Positions 14,916 through 24,329 of a stretch of 64,000 bases of DNA are shown piece after piece. Made by a program: the position numbers and the translations under genes. The DNA is taken from contig NZ_JOEK01000009.1 in the NCBI RefSeq assembly GCF_000719135.1, positions 434,001 to 498,000 on the forward strand. Reading direction: 5' to 3'. The notes beneath the pieces were generated by a model, which was not told the DNA's origin, did not search any database, and saw only the letters and a list, made by a program, of their open reading frames with translations. Source of the DNA: Streptomyces avicenniae. Lineage in GTDB: Bacteria > Actinomycetota > Actinomycetes > Streptomycetales > Streptomycetaceae. The stretch's first letter is position 1. Every line of letters starts with the position of its first letter.

Positions 14916-16055
14916 ATGAGCATGAGGAAGTTGTGGAGACGTGCGCTCCACAAGGTCAGGTACGTCGCGGCCGGTTCGCTGGTCGTCGGGCTGCTGAGCG
15001 TCCTGCCCGTGTCCCCCGCGAGCGCGGCCACCGGCCAGATCAGCGGGTACGCGGGCAAGTGCATCGACGTGGCGGGCGCGTCGAGCGCCAACGGCACGCC
15101 GGTGCAGATCTACGACTGCAACGGCACCGGTGCCCAGCAGTGGAACGTCGGCTCGGACGGCACCATCCGCGCGCTCGGCAAGTGTCTCGACGTCAGCAAC
15201 AACTCCACGGCCAACGGCGCGCAGCTCCACCTGTGGGACTGCACCGGGGCCGCGAACCAGCGCTGGAGCGTCACCGGCGCGCGCGACATCGTGAACCCGC
15301 AGGCCAACAAGTGCATCGACGTCACCGGCCCCTCGTCGGCGAACGGCACACGCCTCCAGATCTGGACCTGCACGGGCGCGTCCAACCAGAAGTGGAACGC
15401 CCCGCCCGCCGGGGGCGGCGGCAACCCGAACCCGAGCGGCTTCGTCGTCTCCGAGGCGCAGTTCAACCAGATGTTCCCCGGCCGCAACTCGTTCTACAGC
15501 TACAGCGGCCTGACCGCCGCCCTCAGCTCCTACCCGGCGTTCGCCACCACGGGCGGGGCGACGATCTCGCGGCAGGAGGCGGCGGCGTTCCTCGCGAACG
15601 TCAGTCACGAGACGGGCGGTCTGGTCCACATCGTGGAGCAGAACACGGCCAACTACCCGCACTACTGCGACTGGGGCCAGTCGTACGGCTGCCCGGCCGG
15701 TCAGGCCGCCTACTACGGGCGCGGCCCGATCCAGCTGAGCTGGAACTTCAACTACAAGGCGGCGGGTGACGCCCTCGGCATCGACCTGCTCAACAACCCC
15801 TGGCTCGTGCAGAACGACTCGGCCGTCGCCTGGCGCACCGCCCTGTGGTACTGGAACACGCAGAACGGCCCCGGCACCATGACGGCGCACAACGCCATGG
15901 TCAACCAGCGCGGGTTCGGCGAGACCATCCGCAGCATCAACGGCTCGCTTGAGTGCAACGGCGGCAACCCGACGCAGGTGCAGAGCCGCGTCACGACCTA
16001 CCAGCGGTTCACCGGCATCCTCGGCGTCACGCCGGGCGCCAACCTGTACTGCTGA
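14916..16055 (+). CDS. Secreted GH19 chitinase with ricin-type lectin domain
   Basis: A 379-residue exported enzyme that hydrolyses chitin. The ATG at 14916 has AAAGG six bases upstream; another ATG lies two codons later. The signal peptide ends near SPASA (residue 37). Residues about 40-160 form a ricin-B trefoil with three QxW repeats (QQW, QRW, QKW) as the carbohydrate-binding module. A Gly/Asn/Pro linker leads to the GH19 domain (175-379) with HETGG (acid Glu232), Glu241 nine residues later as in streptomycete ChiC enzymes, and YYGRGPIQLSW. The ricin module replaces the more usual CBM5/12. Confidence 0.95.
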   Translation: MSMRKLWRRALHKVRYVAAGSLVVGLLSVLPVSPASAATGQISGYAGKCIDVAGASSANGTPVQIYDCNGTGAQQWNVGSDGTIRALGKCLDVSNNSTANGAQLHLWDCTGAANQRWSVTGARDIVNPQANKCIDVTGPSSANGTRLQIWTCTGASNQKWNAPPAGGGGNPNPSGFVVSEAQFNQMFPGRNSFYSYSGLTAALSSYPAFATTGGATISRQEAAAFLANVSHETGGLVHIVEQNTANYPHYCDWGQSYGCPAGQAAYYGRGPIQLSWNFNYKAAGDALGIDLLNNPWLVQNDSAVAWRTALWYWNTQNGPGTMTAHNAMVNQRGFGETIRSINGSLECNGGNPTQVQSRVTTYQRFTGILGVTPGANLYC

Positions 16056-16138
16056 TCCGGCCGCACCACCCCCGCACCACCCCTGCCCCGCTCCCGGAAG
16101 GACCCGCGCGGTCCGCCCCGGGGGCGGGGTCGTTCAGT

Positions 16139-17275
16139 TCACGCCGTCGCGGCCCAGGCGCGGGCCAGCAGTTCGTACGAGCGCACGCGGTCCTCGTGGC
16201 CGTGCGTGATGGTCGTGATGAGCAGTTCGTCCGCGCCCGTCGCGTCCCGCAGCGTGGCGAGGCCCTTGGCGACGGTCCCCGGCGAGCCCACGAACTGCGT
16301 GTCCACGCGGTCGGCGACCAGCGCGCGTTCCTCGTCGGTCCACGGCAGGCGGGCCGCCTCCTCCGGCGTCGGGAAGGGCATGGCGCCCTCGGCGCTGCGG
16401 ATGCTGCGCACCCAGGGCGCGTACCCGGCGGCCAGTTCGCGGGCCGTGCCGTCGTCGGGGGCGACGACGGCGTCGGCCGACACCAGCACGTACGGCTCGG
16501 CGAGCGCGGCGGAGGGGCGGAACGCGGCCCGGTACGCCTCGACGGCCTCCAGCACCGTCCCCGGCGAGACGTGGTAGTTGGCGGCGAACGGCAGCCCCCG
16601 CTCCCCCGCGACCTCGGCGCTCTGCCCGCCGCTGCTGCCGAGGACCCAGACCGCGACGTCCGCGCCCGCGCCCGGCACGGCGACGGCCTCGGCCTCCCCG
16701 TCCGTGTAGGTGCCCGCGAACAGCGCGAGGATGTCGTCGATCTGCTCCGCGTAGTCGGGCGTCTCGGCCTTCGGCTGCTGGAGCAGGCCGAGTTGGAGAC
16801 GGAAGCGCGGCGAGTGGATCAGGCGGGCGAAGCCGGTGAAGCGGGGCGGGATGTACAGGCCCTCGGGCGTGTGACGGCCGGGCTCCGGCGGGGCGGCGGG
16901 AGGGGGCGGCCCGCCGCCCGGCCCGGTGCGCGGGGCGCCGGAGCGGCCGAGCCCGAGGTCGATGCGGCCGGGGAACAGCGCGTCGAGCAGGCCGAACTGC
17001 TCCACGACGGCGAGCGGCGTGTGGTGCCCGAGCTGCACGGCGCCTGAGCCGACCCGGATCGTGCGCGTGGCCTGGGCGACGAGCTGGATGACGAGCGCCG
17101 GGGTCGTACCGGCGACGCCCGGGTTGAGGTGGTGCTCCGCCAGCCAGTAGCGCCGGTAGCCGAACTCCTCGGTCCTGCGCGCCAGTTCCGCGGTGTTGCG
17201 GAGGGCCTGCGCGGCCGTGGAGCCCGAGCTGACCGGTACCAGGTCGAGCACGGAGAGGGGTGCGGGTGGCTTCAT
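16139..17275 (-). CDS. LLM-class flavin-dependent monooxygenase (MsnO8/YtmO-like)
   Basis: Luciferase-like (TIM-barrel) oxygenase of 378 residues using reduced FMN and oxygen. It begins PLSVLDLVPVSSGSTAAQAL and has RYWLAEHHLNPG (residues about 42-53), the signature of the alkanal-monooxygenase-like group. The C-terminal TQFVGSPGTVAKGL is also typical. A Pro/Gly-rich insert near 125-140 is unusual. The ATG at 17275 has AGGGAGA ten bases upstream. It is divergent from the leader-peptide-controlled sulfur operon, and a homologous monooxygenase (YtmO/CmoO) belongs to the B. subtilis organosulfur operon. A shared role in cysteine-conjugate salvage is an inference from context. Confidence 0.85.
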   Translation of the reverse strand: MKPPAPLSVLDLVPVSSGSTAAQALRNTAELARRTEEFGYRRYWLAEHHLNPGVAGTTPALVIQLVAQATRTIRVGSGAVQLGHHTPLAVVEQFGLLDALFPGRIDLGLGRSGAPRTGPGGGPPPPAAPPEPGRHTPEGLYIPPRFTGFARLIHSPRFRLQLGLLQQPKAETPDYAEQIDDILALFAGTYTDGEAEAVAVPGAGADVAVWVLGSSGGQSAEVAGERGLPFAANYHVSPGTVLEAVEAYRAAFRPSAALAEPYVLVSADAVVAPDDGTARELAAGYAPWVRSIRSAEGAMPFPTPEEAARLPWTDEERALVADRVDTQFVGSPGTVAKGLATLRDATGADELLITTITHGHEDRVRSYELLARAWAATA

Positions 17276-17653
17276 GCGGTGGCTGTCTCCCTGTGGTCGT
17301 CGGCACGCGCGCGGCCCCGGGGGTGTCCCGGCTCCGCCCCGCGGGGACGCGCCGTCCCGGGGGACGTCCCGCCGGGGTGGCGCCGTGTGGCGTCGTGTGG
17401 GCGTCCGATCGAACGCACGGTCCCACTGTGGCCACCGAATGTTGCGATGTCGTGTCTGTGGCATGGACACACCTCGGGACCGGACGGGGCGGGCGGGCCG
17501 CTGAGCGGCGCACATGCCGTTCCGGGGGCTTCGCGGGCGTCCGCGCGGCGTTCCAGGGGGCCATGGACAACCCGGAAGGGGCTTTGTTAGCTTCCCGTCA
17601 TCCGCCCGGCGGCATCCGCCGGGTCCGCCGCGCTCCGGGTGAGGAGGCACGTC
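17276..17653. other. Divergent control region of the organosulfur locus
   Basis: The 378 bases between the monooxygenase start and the leader ORF hold no called gene. On the plus side TTAGCTT near 17587-17593 resembles a -10, followed in the presumed 5' UTR by a perfect hairpin CCCGGCGG / CCGCCGGG (17605-17623, three-base loop) ahead of the leader ribosome site. A 66-codon minus-strand frame overlapping the monooxygenase start was rejected. Confidence 0.5.
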
Positions 17654-17788
17654 ATGACCGCTGTCCCGCACGGGACCACGGGCACCCCGTCCGCCCTCCC
17701 CGCCCCCTGTCCGCCCACGCAGCGCGTGTCCTTGTACCGGCGGCTGTCGATCGACCTGCGCCGCTCGGCCGGCTCGCTCTGTAGCTGA
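17654..17788 (+). CDS. Leader peptide of the organosulfur operon
   Basis: A 44-residue ORF with a strong GAGGAGG ribosome site. The C-terminal part reads LYRRLSIDLRRSAGSLCS, matching the actinobacterial leader peptides (basic R-R-x-[IH]-D-L core, Cys near the stop) that precede sulfur-acquisition operons. Cys occurs at residues 19 and 43, the latter one codon before the stop. Slow translation of the late Cys codon when charged tRNA-Cys is scarce should alter folding of the hairpin 15 bases further on and let transcription proceed. The family pattern is recognised; the mechanism here is inferred. Confidence 0.7.
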   Translation: MTAVPHGTTGTPSALPAPCPPTQRVSLYRRLSIDLRRSAGSLCS

Positions 17789-17803
17789 CCCCAGGTTTCA
17801 CGC

Positions 17804-17826
17804 CGCCGTCCCCGCAGCGGACGGCG
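17804..17826 (+). promoter_or_regulatory. Attenuator hairpin behind the leader peptide
   Basis: CGCCGTCC pairs perfectly with GGACGGCG across a seven-base loop, starting 15 bases after the leader stop. A ribosome paused at Cys43 or at the stop would be close enough to affect it. No T-run follows, so it may work by termination without U-tract, by Rho, or by masking. Confidence 0.5.
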
Positions 17827-17881
17827 CGTGACGTCCCCCGGGCCTCGCGCGGACCCTCCGCGCCGCGCGCCCACCGCAGCC

Positions 17882-17957
17882 CGTCCAGCGCAGCCCCGTT
17901 CAGCGCAGCCGTGTCCCGCGCCGTCCCCGTCAAGCGCCGTCCCGTCCAGCGCCACCG
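17882..17957 (+). repeat. 15-bp imperfect tandem repeats between leader and first gene
   Basis: The decamer CGTCCAGCGC and its variants CGTTCAGCGC and CGTCAAGCGC recur at 17882, 17897, 17928 and 17943, with a degenerate unit at about 17912, giving five units of about 15 bp. They lie in the untranslated stretch between attenuator and first enzyme gene. They are not a CRISPR. They may come from slippage or form alternative RNA pairings. Confidence 0.6.
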
Positions 17958-18029
17958 CCCCCGCCTCGTCGCGGGCCCCGCGCCGTGCCCTGGGCCGCGC
18001 GTCTCCCCGTCCAGGAAGCGAGAGCACCG

Positions 18030-19247
18030 ATGTCCCCTCCCGACCACCTCCACCTCGCGGTCGCCCTCGACGGCACCGGCTGGCACCCGGCGGCCTGGCG
18101 CGAGCCGGGCGCGCGGCCCGGCGAGCTGCTGACGGCGCGCTACTGGGCCGACCTGGTCGCCCGCGCCGAGTCGAGACTGCTCGACTTCGTCACCCTGGAG
18201 GACGCCCTGGCCCTCCAGTCCACGAGCCCGAACCGGCACGACGCGCGCACCGACGAGGTGCGCGGGCGGCTCGACGCCGTGCTGATCGCCTCCCGCGTCG
18301 CGCCGCTGACGCGGCACATCGGCCTCGTGCCGACCGTGACGGTCACGCACACCGAGCCGTTCCACATCTCCAAGGCGATCGCGACCCTCGACCACATCAG
18401 CGGCGGGCGCGGCGGCTGGCGGGCGCAGGTCGCCAAGCCGCTTGAGGCGCCGCACTTCGGGCGGCGCGAGGTCGCGCCGTTCCCCGAGCCGGGGCCTGAC
18501 GGACGGCTGGCGCCGCCCGAGGAGTTCGCGCGGGCGGTGGCCGACGCGTTCGGCGAGACCGAGGACTTCGTGGAGGTCGTCAGGCGGCTGTGGGACAGCT
18601 GGGAGGACGACGCGGAGATCCGCGACGCCGCCACCGAGCGGTTCATCGACCGCGACAAGCTGCACTACGTGGACTTCGCCGGGCGCTGGTTCGCCGTCAG
18701 GGGCCCGTCGATCGTGCCGCGCCCGCCGCAGGGCCAGCCGCTGGTGACGGTCCTCGCGCACGCGTCCGCGCCCTACCGGCTGGGGGCGCGGTCGGCCGAC
18801 GTCGTGTACGTCACGCCGCGCGACACGGAGCACGCGCGGGCCGTCGTCGCCGAGATCCGCGCGGAGCAGGAGACGGCGGGGCGCGGCGGGGAGACCGTGC
18901 ACGTCTTCGCGGACATCGGCGTCACGCTCGGCGCGACGTCGGCCGAGGCCGAGGACCGCAGGGCGGCCCTGGACGCGCGGGCGGGCGGCGCGCCGGTCAG
19001 CGACGCGCAGGACTTCACCGGCACGGCCGTCGAACTGGCCGATCTGCTGCTGGCGTTGCGCGAGGGCGGGCTCACCGGTTTCCGGCTGCGGCCCGCCGTC
19101 CTGCCGGACGACCTGACGGCGGTGACGGGCGCGCTCGTGCCCGAACTCCAGCGCCGGGGCGTCTTCCGCACCGCCTACGAGGCGGCCACGCTGCGCGGCC
19201 TGCTCGGTCTCGGCAGGCCCGCCAACCGTTACGCGGCCCCCAGGTGA
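18030..19247 (+). CDS. NtaA/SnaA/DszA-family flavin monooxygenase (organosulfur operon, first gene)
   Basis: A 405-residue luciferase-fold monooxygenase of the NtaA/SnaA/SoxA/DszA group. It uses FMNH2 supplied by a separate reductase. Visible features are LHLAVALDGTGWHPAAW at the start, RLLDFVTLEDAL, VTVTHTEPFHISKAIATLDHISGGRGGW (residues about 104-130) and a C-terminal YEAATLRGLLGL like the family's ending. The ATG at 18030 follows AGGAAGCGAGAG; an upstream in-frame ATG at 17985 lies in the repeat tract. It is first in a six-gene operon; substrate likely an S-substituted amino acid or related compound (inference). Confidence 0.88.
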   Translation: MSPPDHLHLAVALDGTGWHPAAWREPGARPGELLTARYWADLVARAESRLLDFVTLEDALALQSTSPNRHDARTDEVRGRLDAVLIASRVAPLTRHIGLVPTVTVTHTEPFHISKAIATLDHISGGRGGWRAQVAKPLEAPHFGRREVAPFPEPGPDGRLAPPEEFARAVADAFGETEDFVEVVRRLWDSWEDDAEIRDAATERFIDRDKLHYVDFAGRWFAVRGPSIVPRPPQGQPLVTVLAHASAPYRLGARSADVVYVTPRDTEHARAVVAEIRAEQETAGRGGETVHVFADIGVTLGATSAEAEDRRAALDARAGGAPVSDAQDFTGTAVELADLLLALREGGLTGFRLRPAVLPDDLTAVTGALVPELQRRGVFRTAYEAATLRGLLGLGRPANRYAAPR

Positions 19248-19326
19248 CCGGCGCAGCGGCGCCGGGCGCCGCCCCCGTCACCCCGTCACGCCCCGCCCGC
19301 GCGGCCTCCAGGATCGGACAGCGTCC

Positions 19327-20697
19327 ATGAGCACGGCAGCGAAGAAACAGATCGTCCTCGGCGCCTTCGTCAACGGCGTCAACCACACGACCGTCTGGTC
19401 CGACCCGCAGGCGGGGAGCCAGATCGACTTCTCGACGTTCCGGCATGTCGCGCAGACGGCGGAGCGCGGCCGGTTCGACTTCTTCTTCCTGGCCGAGGGG
19501 CTGGCGCTGCGCGAGCGGGGCGGCCGGGTCTTCGACCAGGACATCGTCGGACGCCCCGACACGTTCCCGGTGCTCGCGGCGCTGGCCGCCGTCACCGAAC
19601 ACCTCGGCCTGGTGGGCACGTTCAACGCCACGTTCAACGAGCCCTACGAGCTGGCGAAGCAACTCGCCTCGCTCGACCACCTGTCGGGGGGCCGCGCGGG
19701 CTGGAACGTCGTCACGTCCTTCGACGCGTTCACCGGGCAGAACTTCCGGCGCGGCGGCTTCCTCCACCGGGACGACCGGTACGTGCGGGCGCAGGAGTTT
19801 CTGGCCGCCGCGCGTGAACTGTGGGACTCCTGGGCCGAGGACGCGATCGCGGCCGACAAGGACAGCGGCACGTTCCTGCGCCAGGCGGACGCCGGTGCGT
19901 TCGCCGTGCAGGGCAAGCAGTTCGGCATCGAGGGACGCTTCGCCACGCCGCGCGGCCCGCAGGGCCACCCGGTGGTGCTCCAGGCGGGCGTCTCGCCGCA
20001 GGGACGCGAATTCGCCGCGGGCGGCGCGGACGCCGTGTTCTGCCCGCTGCAACCGCTCGACAAGGCGCAGGAGTTCTACCGAGACATACAGGAACGGGCC
20101 ACGCGGCAGGGGCGCCCGGCCGGATCCGTGAAGCTGCTGCCGTCGGCGACGGTCGTCCTCGGCGACACCGAGGAGGAGGCGGCCGAGCGGCACCGGGACA
20201 TCGTGCTGCGGCAGATCAGCGGGCAGACGGCGCAGATCCTGCTGGAGACCGTCTGGAACCGCGACCTGTCCGGCTACGACCCCGAAGGGCCGCTGCCCGA
20301 CGTGGACCCCGACCCGGCGGGCCCCCGCGTCATCCAGGGGCGGGCGAACATCTTCCAGGACCCGCACCGGACCGTCGCCGAGTGGCGCGGCATCGCGGAG
20401 GCGAACGGGTACAGCCTGCGCGAGCTGGCGATCCACGTCTTCGGGCGCGCCGAGTTCGTCGGCACGCCCACGGGGATCGCCGACCGGCTCGACGACTTCG
20501 TGCAGCAGGGCGGCTCCGACGGCTACATCCTCGGCTCGCACCTCGTGCCGTCAGGGCTCGACGAGTTCGTGGACAAGGTCGTGCCGCTGCTCCAGGAACG
20601 GGGCTCGCTGCGCACCGAGTACACCGGCTCGACGCTGCGCGAGAACCTGGGCATCCCGACGCCGCGCGCGGCGAGCGGGCAGCCGGTGGCGGGCTGA
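19327..20697 (+). CDS. NtaA/SnaA/DszA-family flavin monooxygenase, CmoJ/YtnJ-like
   Basis: A 456-residue FMNH2-dependent monooxygenase, full length for the family. Hallmarks are QIVLGAFVNGVNHTTVW at the start, RFDFFFLAEGL, NEPYELAKQLASLDHLSGGRAGWNVVTS (about residues 100-127) and the ending YTGSTLRENLGI. Members cleave C-N or C-S bonds of chelators, sulfones and S-alkyl cysteines. B. subtilis CmoJ (YtnJ) of this family works in a cysteine salvage pathway that also uses an N-acetyltransferase and a cystine-type importer, the same set of parts found here. Exact substrate unproven. Confidence 0.9.
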   Translation: MSTAAKKQIVLGAFVNGVNHTTVWSDPQAGSQIDFSTFRHVAQTAERGRFDFFFLAEGLALRERGGRVFDQDIVGRPDTFPVLAALAAVTEHLGLVGTFNATFNEPYELAKQLASLDHLSGGRAGWNVVTSFDAFTGQNFRRGGFLHRDDRYVRAQEFLAAARELWDSWAEDAIAADKDSGTFLRQADAGAFAVQGKQFGIEGRFATPRGPQGHPVVLQAGVSPQGREFAAGGADAVFCPLQPLDKAQEFYRDIQERATRQGRPAGSVKLLPSATVVLGDTEEEAAERHRDIVLRQISGQTAQILLETVWNRDLSGYDPEGPLPDVDPDPAGPRVIQGRANIFQDPHRTVAEWRGIAEANGYSLRELAIHVFGRAEFVGTPTGIADRLDDFVQQGGSDGYILGSHLVPSGLDEFVDKVVPLLQERGSLRTEYTGSTLRENLGIPTPRAASGQPVAG

Positions 20698-20729
20698 CGC
20701 CGATGCCGGACGCAGGAGGAGCACCCCCC

Positions 20730-21311
20730 GTGACCACGGTCCGCCGCCCGGCCGCCGACGGCCTCGCCGTCAGGGCCGTCACGCTCTCCGACCCCCTGTG
20801 CGCGACGATGCTGCGCGAGCTGGAGCACGAGTACGTGACGCGCTACGGCCCGATCGCCTCCGACGAGATGGCGCGCTACCCCGACGCCGAGTTCGCCCCG
20901 CCGGACGGCCTCCTGCTGCTCCTGCTGCGCGACGGCGAGCCGGTGGCGGGCGGCGCGTACCGCAGGTACGACGGGCACAGCGCCGAACTGAAGCGCATCT
21001 GGACGCACTCGGGCCACCGCAGGAGCGGTCTGGCGCGCCGGATCGTGCAGGAGCTGGAGCGGGCCGCCGCCGCGCGCGGCTACCGCCGCGTGTACCTGAC
21101 GACGGGGCCGCGGCAGCCGGAGGCGCGGGCCCTGTACCTGGCCGCCGGGTACACGCCGCTGTTCGACACGGCGGCCGACCCGGAGACCATCGGGCCGCTG
21201 CCCTTCGAGAAGCACCTCGGCCGGGGCGCCCCCCGTGCCGCCACCACCACCGCCAGCACCGTGACCGCCGCAGGGCCGGGCGCCGCAGAACCGGGGAGGA
21301 CCCGACCATGA
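20730..21311 (+). CDS. GNAT N-acetyltransferase, candidate SnaA analogue
   Basis: A 193-residue acetyltransferase. The GTG at 20730 has GGAGGA nine bases upstream; an in-frame ATG at 20703 would add nine residues. [27 protein letters not shown] contains motif A (R-R-S-G-L-A), and [20 protein letters not shown] is motif B. The tail after residue 160 is Ala/Thr-rich and probably disordered. In the analogous Bacillus operon an acetyltransferase (SnaA/YtmI) N-acetylates the S-substituted cysteine before oxidation. The stop overlaps the permease ATG (ATGA), which ties it to the transporter genes. Confidence 0.82.
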   Translation: MTTVRRPAADGLAVRAVTLSDPLCATMLRELEHEYVTRYGPIASDEMARYPDAEFAPPDGLLLLLLRDGEPVAGGAYRRYDGHSAELKRIWTHSGHRRSGLARRIVQELERAAAARGYRRVYLTTGPRQPEARALYLAAGYTPLFDTAADPETIGPLPFEKHLGRGAPRAATTTASTVTAAGPGAAEPGRTRP

Positions 21312-22423
21312 CTTCGGAAGCCGACAGAGGCGGCGCGCCGCCGGGCTCCCCGGGGGAGGGGGCCGCGCCGTCCGCCGTCGCGGCGCCGCCCCCCGCGCCC
21401 GCGCCCGCCGCGCCGGGACCGCCGGACGGGCCCCGCGAGCGGCAGGGACGCCTGGCGCCCGACGACGAGGTGAGCGGCCTGCGGATCGTGCCCGCCCGGC
21501 ACTACGGCCGCTGGCTGGCCGGGGCGGCGATCCTCGTGCTGGTCGCGCAGTTCGTCAACGGCCTGGTCACGAACCCGGCGTGGGACTGGCCGGTCTTCTT
21601 CGACTACCTGCTGGCCGACAGCGTGCTGCGCGCGGTGTGGGTGACCGTCCAACTGACCGTGTACGGGACGCTGCTGGGCTTCGCCCTCGGCGTCGTGCTC
21701 GGCCTCATGCGGCTGTCGCGCAGCTACGTGCTGCGCAGCGTCGCCTGGGCGTACGTGTGGGCGTTCCGGTCGATCCCGCTGATCGTGCAGCTGCTGTTCT
21801 GGTTCAACCTGGCGTACCTGTACCGGGAGTTGGGATTCGGCATCCCGTTCGGTCCGGTGCTGTGGCGCGTGGGGACGATGGACCTGATCGGCGCGATGAC
21901 GGCCGCCGTCATCGGGCTGGCACTGCACCAGGCGGCGTACGCGGCGGAGATCGTGCGCGGCGGCGTGCTGGCGGTGGACGCGGGGCAGCGGGAGGCCGCG
22001 GCGGCGCTGGGCATCCCCCGGGTGCGGCAGTGGCGGCGCATCGTCCTGCCGCAGGCGATGCGCGGCATCCTGCCGAACGCGGCCAACGAGATCATCTCCC
22101 TGTTCAAGGGCACGTCGATCGTCTCGGTGATGGCGATCGGCGAGCTGTTCTACCAGGTGCAGGTGGTCTACGGGCGCAACGGCCGCGTCGTGCCGCTGCT
22201 GATGGTCGCGACGGTCTGGTACATCGTGCTGACGACGGTGCTGACCGTCGCGCAGTACTACGTGGAGCGGCGGTTCGCCCGGGGGGCGACGTCGCACGCG
22301 CCGCAGAGCCCGGCGCGGCGGCTGCGGAAGGTCGCCGGGGACCTGCGCGCGGGCGCCGCCCGCAGGCGGGGGCGGCTGCCGGGCGAACGGGGCACGGAAC
22401 CGGCCGCGGGAGGCGCGCGATGA
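21308..22423 (+). CDS. Polar amino-acid ABC permease (cystine/His type)
   Basis: A 371-residue inner-membrane permease of the HisM/TcyL type. An unusual N-terminal cytosolic extension of about 70 residues rich in Pro/Ala/Gly precedes the helices, and a basic tail of about 50 residues follows them. The family signature is present in [14 protein letters not shown] and in the EAA loop [22 protein letters not shown]. Only one permease gene is present, so it should homodimerise. Its ATG overlaps the GNAT stop and its stop overlaps the ATPase ATG, so all are translationally coupled. Confidence 0.9.
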   Translation: MTSEADRGGAPPGSPGEGAAPSAVAAPPPAPAPAAPGPPDGPRERQGRLAPDDEVSGLRIVPARHYGRWLAGAAILVLVAQFVNGLVTNPAWDWPVFFDYLLADSVLRAVWVTVQLTVYGTLLGFALGVVLGLMRLSRSYVLRSVAWAYVWAFRSIPLIVQLLFWFNLAYLYRELGFGIPFGPVLWRVGTMDLIGAMTAAVIGLALHQAAYAAEIVRGGVLAVDAGQREAAAALGIPRVRQWRRIVLPQAMRGILPNAANEIISLFKGTSIVSVMAIGELFYQVQVVYGRNGRVVPLLMVATVWYIVLTTVLTVAQYYVERRFARGATSHAPQSPARRLRKVAGDLRAGAARRRGRLPGERGTEPAAGGAR

Positions 22424-23196
22424 GCGGCGCGGCGGGCGGCGTGATGGTCGATGTGCGCGGTGTCCACAAGGCGTTCGGCACGCTGCCGGTGCTGCGCGGG
22501 GTGGACCTCCAGGTGCGGGCCGGCGAGGTGACCGTCGTCATCGGGCCGTCGGGCTCCGGCAAATCGACCCTGCTGCGCGGGATCAACCACCTAGAGAAGC
22601 TGGACAGGGGCTCGGTGCGGATCGACGGGGAGCTGATCGGCTACCGCCGCTCGGGGCACGTCCTGCGCGAGCTGAAGGAGCGCGACGTGCTCAGGCAGCG
22701 GGCGCACATCGGCTTCGTCTTCCAGAACTTCCATCTCTTCCCGCACCTGACCGTGCTGGAGAACGTCATCGAGGCGCCGCTGTCCACGCTGCGCAGGCCG
22801 CGCCGTACGGCCGTGGCGCAGGCGCGCGCGCTGCTGGAGCGGGTGGGCCTCGCGGACCGGGAGGCCGACTACCCGCGGCACCTGTCGGGCGGGCAGCAGC
22901 AGCGTGTGGCGATCGCCCGCGCGCTCGCGCTGGAGCCGAAGGTGCTGCTGTTCGACGAGCCGACGTCCGCGCTCGACCCCGAGCTGGTCGGCGAGGTGCT
23001 CGGCGTGATCAAGGACCTGGCCCTGGCGGGCACCACGATGATCGTGGTCACCCACGAGATCGGCTTCGCCCGTGAGGTGGCCGACACGGTGGTCTTCATG
23101 GACCAGGGCCGGATCGTCGAGCAGGGCCCGCCGCCCGAGGTGCTCGACCGGCCGCGCCACGAGCGGACGCGGGCGTTCCTCTCGAAGGTCCTGTAG
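22420..23196 (+). CDS. Polar amino-acid ABC transporter ATP-binding protein
   Basis: A 258-residue HisP/GlnQ-type ATPase. Walker [12 protein letters not shown] (about 39-49), Q-loop [13 protein letters not shown], signature [15 protein letters not shown], Walker [16 protein letters not shown] and switch His in VTHEIGFA are all intact. An insert between Walker A and the Q-loop ([16 protein letters not shown]) is longer than in HisP. It pairs with the permease before it and the binding protein after it. It should energise uptake of the operon's organosulfur substrate. Confidence 0.93.
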   Translation: MSGAAGGVMVDVRGVHKAFGTLPVLRGVDLQVRAGEVTVVIGPSGSGKSTLLRGINHLEKLDRGSVRIDGELIGYRRSGHVLRELKERDVLRQRAHIGFVFQNFHLFPHLTVLENVIEAPLSTLRRPRRTAVAQARALLERVGLADREADYPRHLSGGQQQRVAIARALALEPKVLLFDEPTSALDPELVGEVLGVIKDLALAGTTMIVVTHEIGFAREVADTVVFMDQGRIVEQGPPPEVLDRPRHERTRAFLSKVL

Positions 23197-23322
23197 CCAC
23201 CCACCCACACCTGCCCGTTCCCCGCGCCGCACCGGCCGGTGGGCGGGCCTGCCCCCACGGCGCACCTTTTGCACCTTTCGCCCCACATTTTTTCGTTACC
23301 GACCCGACCGGAAAGTACTGCC

Positions 23323-24321
23323 ATGACTCCTCGAACCGCCCGACGCCGGACCGTCGCCGCCCTCACCCTCGTCCTCGCCGCAGGGCTGGCCGCCTGCGGC
23401 GATCCGGACGAGTCGGGAAACGGCTCAGGCGGCTCCGCCTCAGGTGACGCCGCCGACTCGGGCGACGCCGGTGTGAACACCAGCCCCGACCAGGACCGCG
23501 TCCGCACCGACGAGGTCGCCGACATCGTCGCCCTCCTCCCGGACGAGATCCGCGAGCGCGGCACGCTTGAGGTCGTGAACTCGGTGGGCGCCGTGCCGCC
23601 GCTGAACTTCTACGCGAGCGACGACGAGACCGTGATCGGCGTCGAGAGCGACCTCGCCGTCCTGGTCGGCGACGTGCTCGGCCTTGAGGTGAGCTTCAAC
23701 ACCGTGGACTGGGCCAACATCTTCGTCGGCCTGGACAGCGGCCAGTACGACGTCGGCTTCTCCAACATCACGGTGACCGAGGAGCGCAAGGAGAAGTACG
23801 ACTTCGCCACCTACCGGCTGGACAGCCTGGCGTTCGAGACGCTCGCCGACGCGGACTGGACGGTCGAGGGCCCGGCGGACGTCGCGGGCCGCACCATCGG
23901 CGTCGGCTCGGGCACCAACCAGGAGCAGATCCTCATCGAGTGGAGCGAGGAGAACGTCGCCGCGGGCCTCGAACCCGTGGACATCGCCTACTACGCGAAC
24001 CCCACCGACTACTACCTCGCGCTCTCCTCGGGACGCCTCGACGCCTACCTCGGCCCGAACCCCAGCGCCGCGTACCACGCCCGCGTGAGCGGCGAGACGA
24101 AGGTCGTCGGCGTCTTCTCCGGCGGCGGCGACGCGCTCCAGGGCGAGATCGCCGCGACCACGCAGAAGGACAACGGCCTGGTCGAGGCGCTCGCGGCGGC
24201 GCTGAACGAGGTGATCGACAACGGCACGTACGCCGAGGTCCTCGACCGCTGGGGCCTGGCGGACGAGGCCCTTGAGGTCTCCGAGATCAACCCGCCCGGC
24301 CTGCCCAGGCCCGAGGAGTGA
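23323..24321 (+). CDS. Family-3 ABC substrate-binding lipoprotein
   Basis: A 332-residue solute receptor (SBP_bac_3) anchored by a lipobox LAAC near residues 22-25, followed by a long Gly/Ser/Asp linker. The domain runs from RGTLEVVNSVGAVPPLNF through DLAVLVGDVLGLEVSF and YDVGFSNITVTEERKEKYDFATY, the family core. This group binds polar amino acids, including cystine and S-substituted cysteines; alkanesulfonate receptors (SsuA type) look different. The ATG at 23323 follows GGAAAG; the open frame's earlier ATG at 23239 has no signal peptide. A perfect terminator hairpin ends the operon. Confidence 0.9.
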   Translation: MTPRTARRRTVAALTLVLAAGLAACGDPDESGNGSGGSASGDAADSGDAGVNTSPDQDRVRTDEVADIVALLPDEIRERGTLEVVNSVGAVPPLNFYASDDETVIGVESDLAVLVGDVLGLEVSFNTVDWANIFVGLDSGQYDVGFSNITVTEERKEKYDFATYRLDSLAFETLADADWTVEGPADVAGRTIGVGSGTNQEQILIEWSEENVAAGLEPVDIAYYANPTDYYLALSSGRLDAYLGPNPSAAYHARVSGETKVVGVFSGGGDALQGEIAATTQKDNGLVEALAAALNEVIDNGTYAEVLDRWGLADEALEVSEINPPGLPRPEE

Positions 24322-24329
24322 CGGGCGTG

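Noticed and set aside
16113..16126. Small hairpin between the chitinase and the convergent monooxygenase
   Set aside because: Five base pairs around CCGG in uniformly GC-rich DNA is too weak to call a terminator.
17272..17472. A 66-codon minus-strand ORF starting with two early Cys and overlapping the monooxygenase start
   Set aside because: Considered as a second leader peptide, but it lacks the R-R-x-x-D-L core, has weak ribosome signals and an Arg/Pro-rich random-looking tail.
17882..17957. CRISPR-like array
   Set aside because: The units are 15 bp long, imperfect, directly adjacent without spacers, and no cas gene is present.
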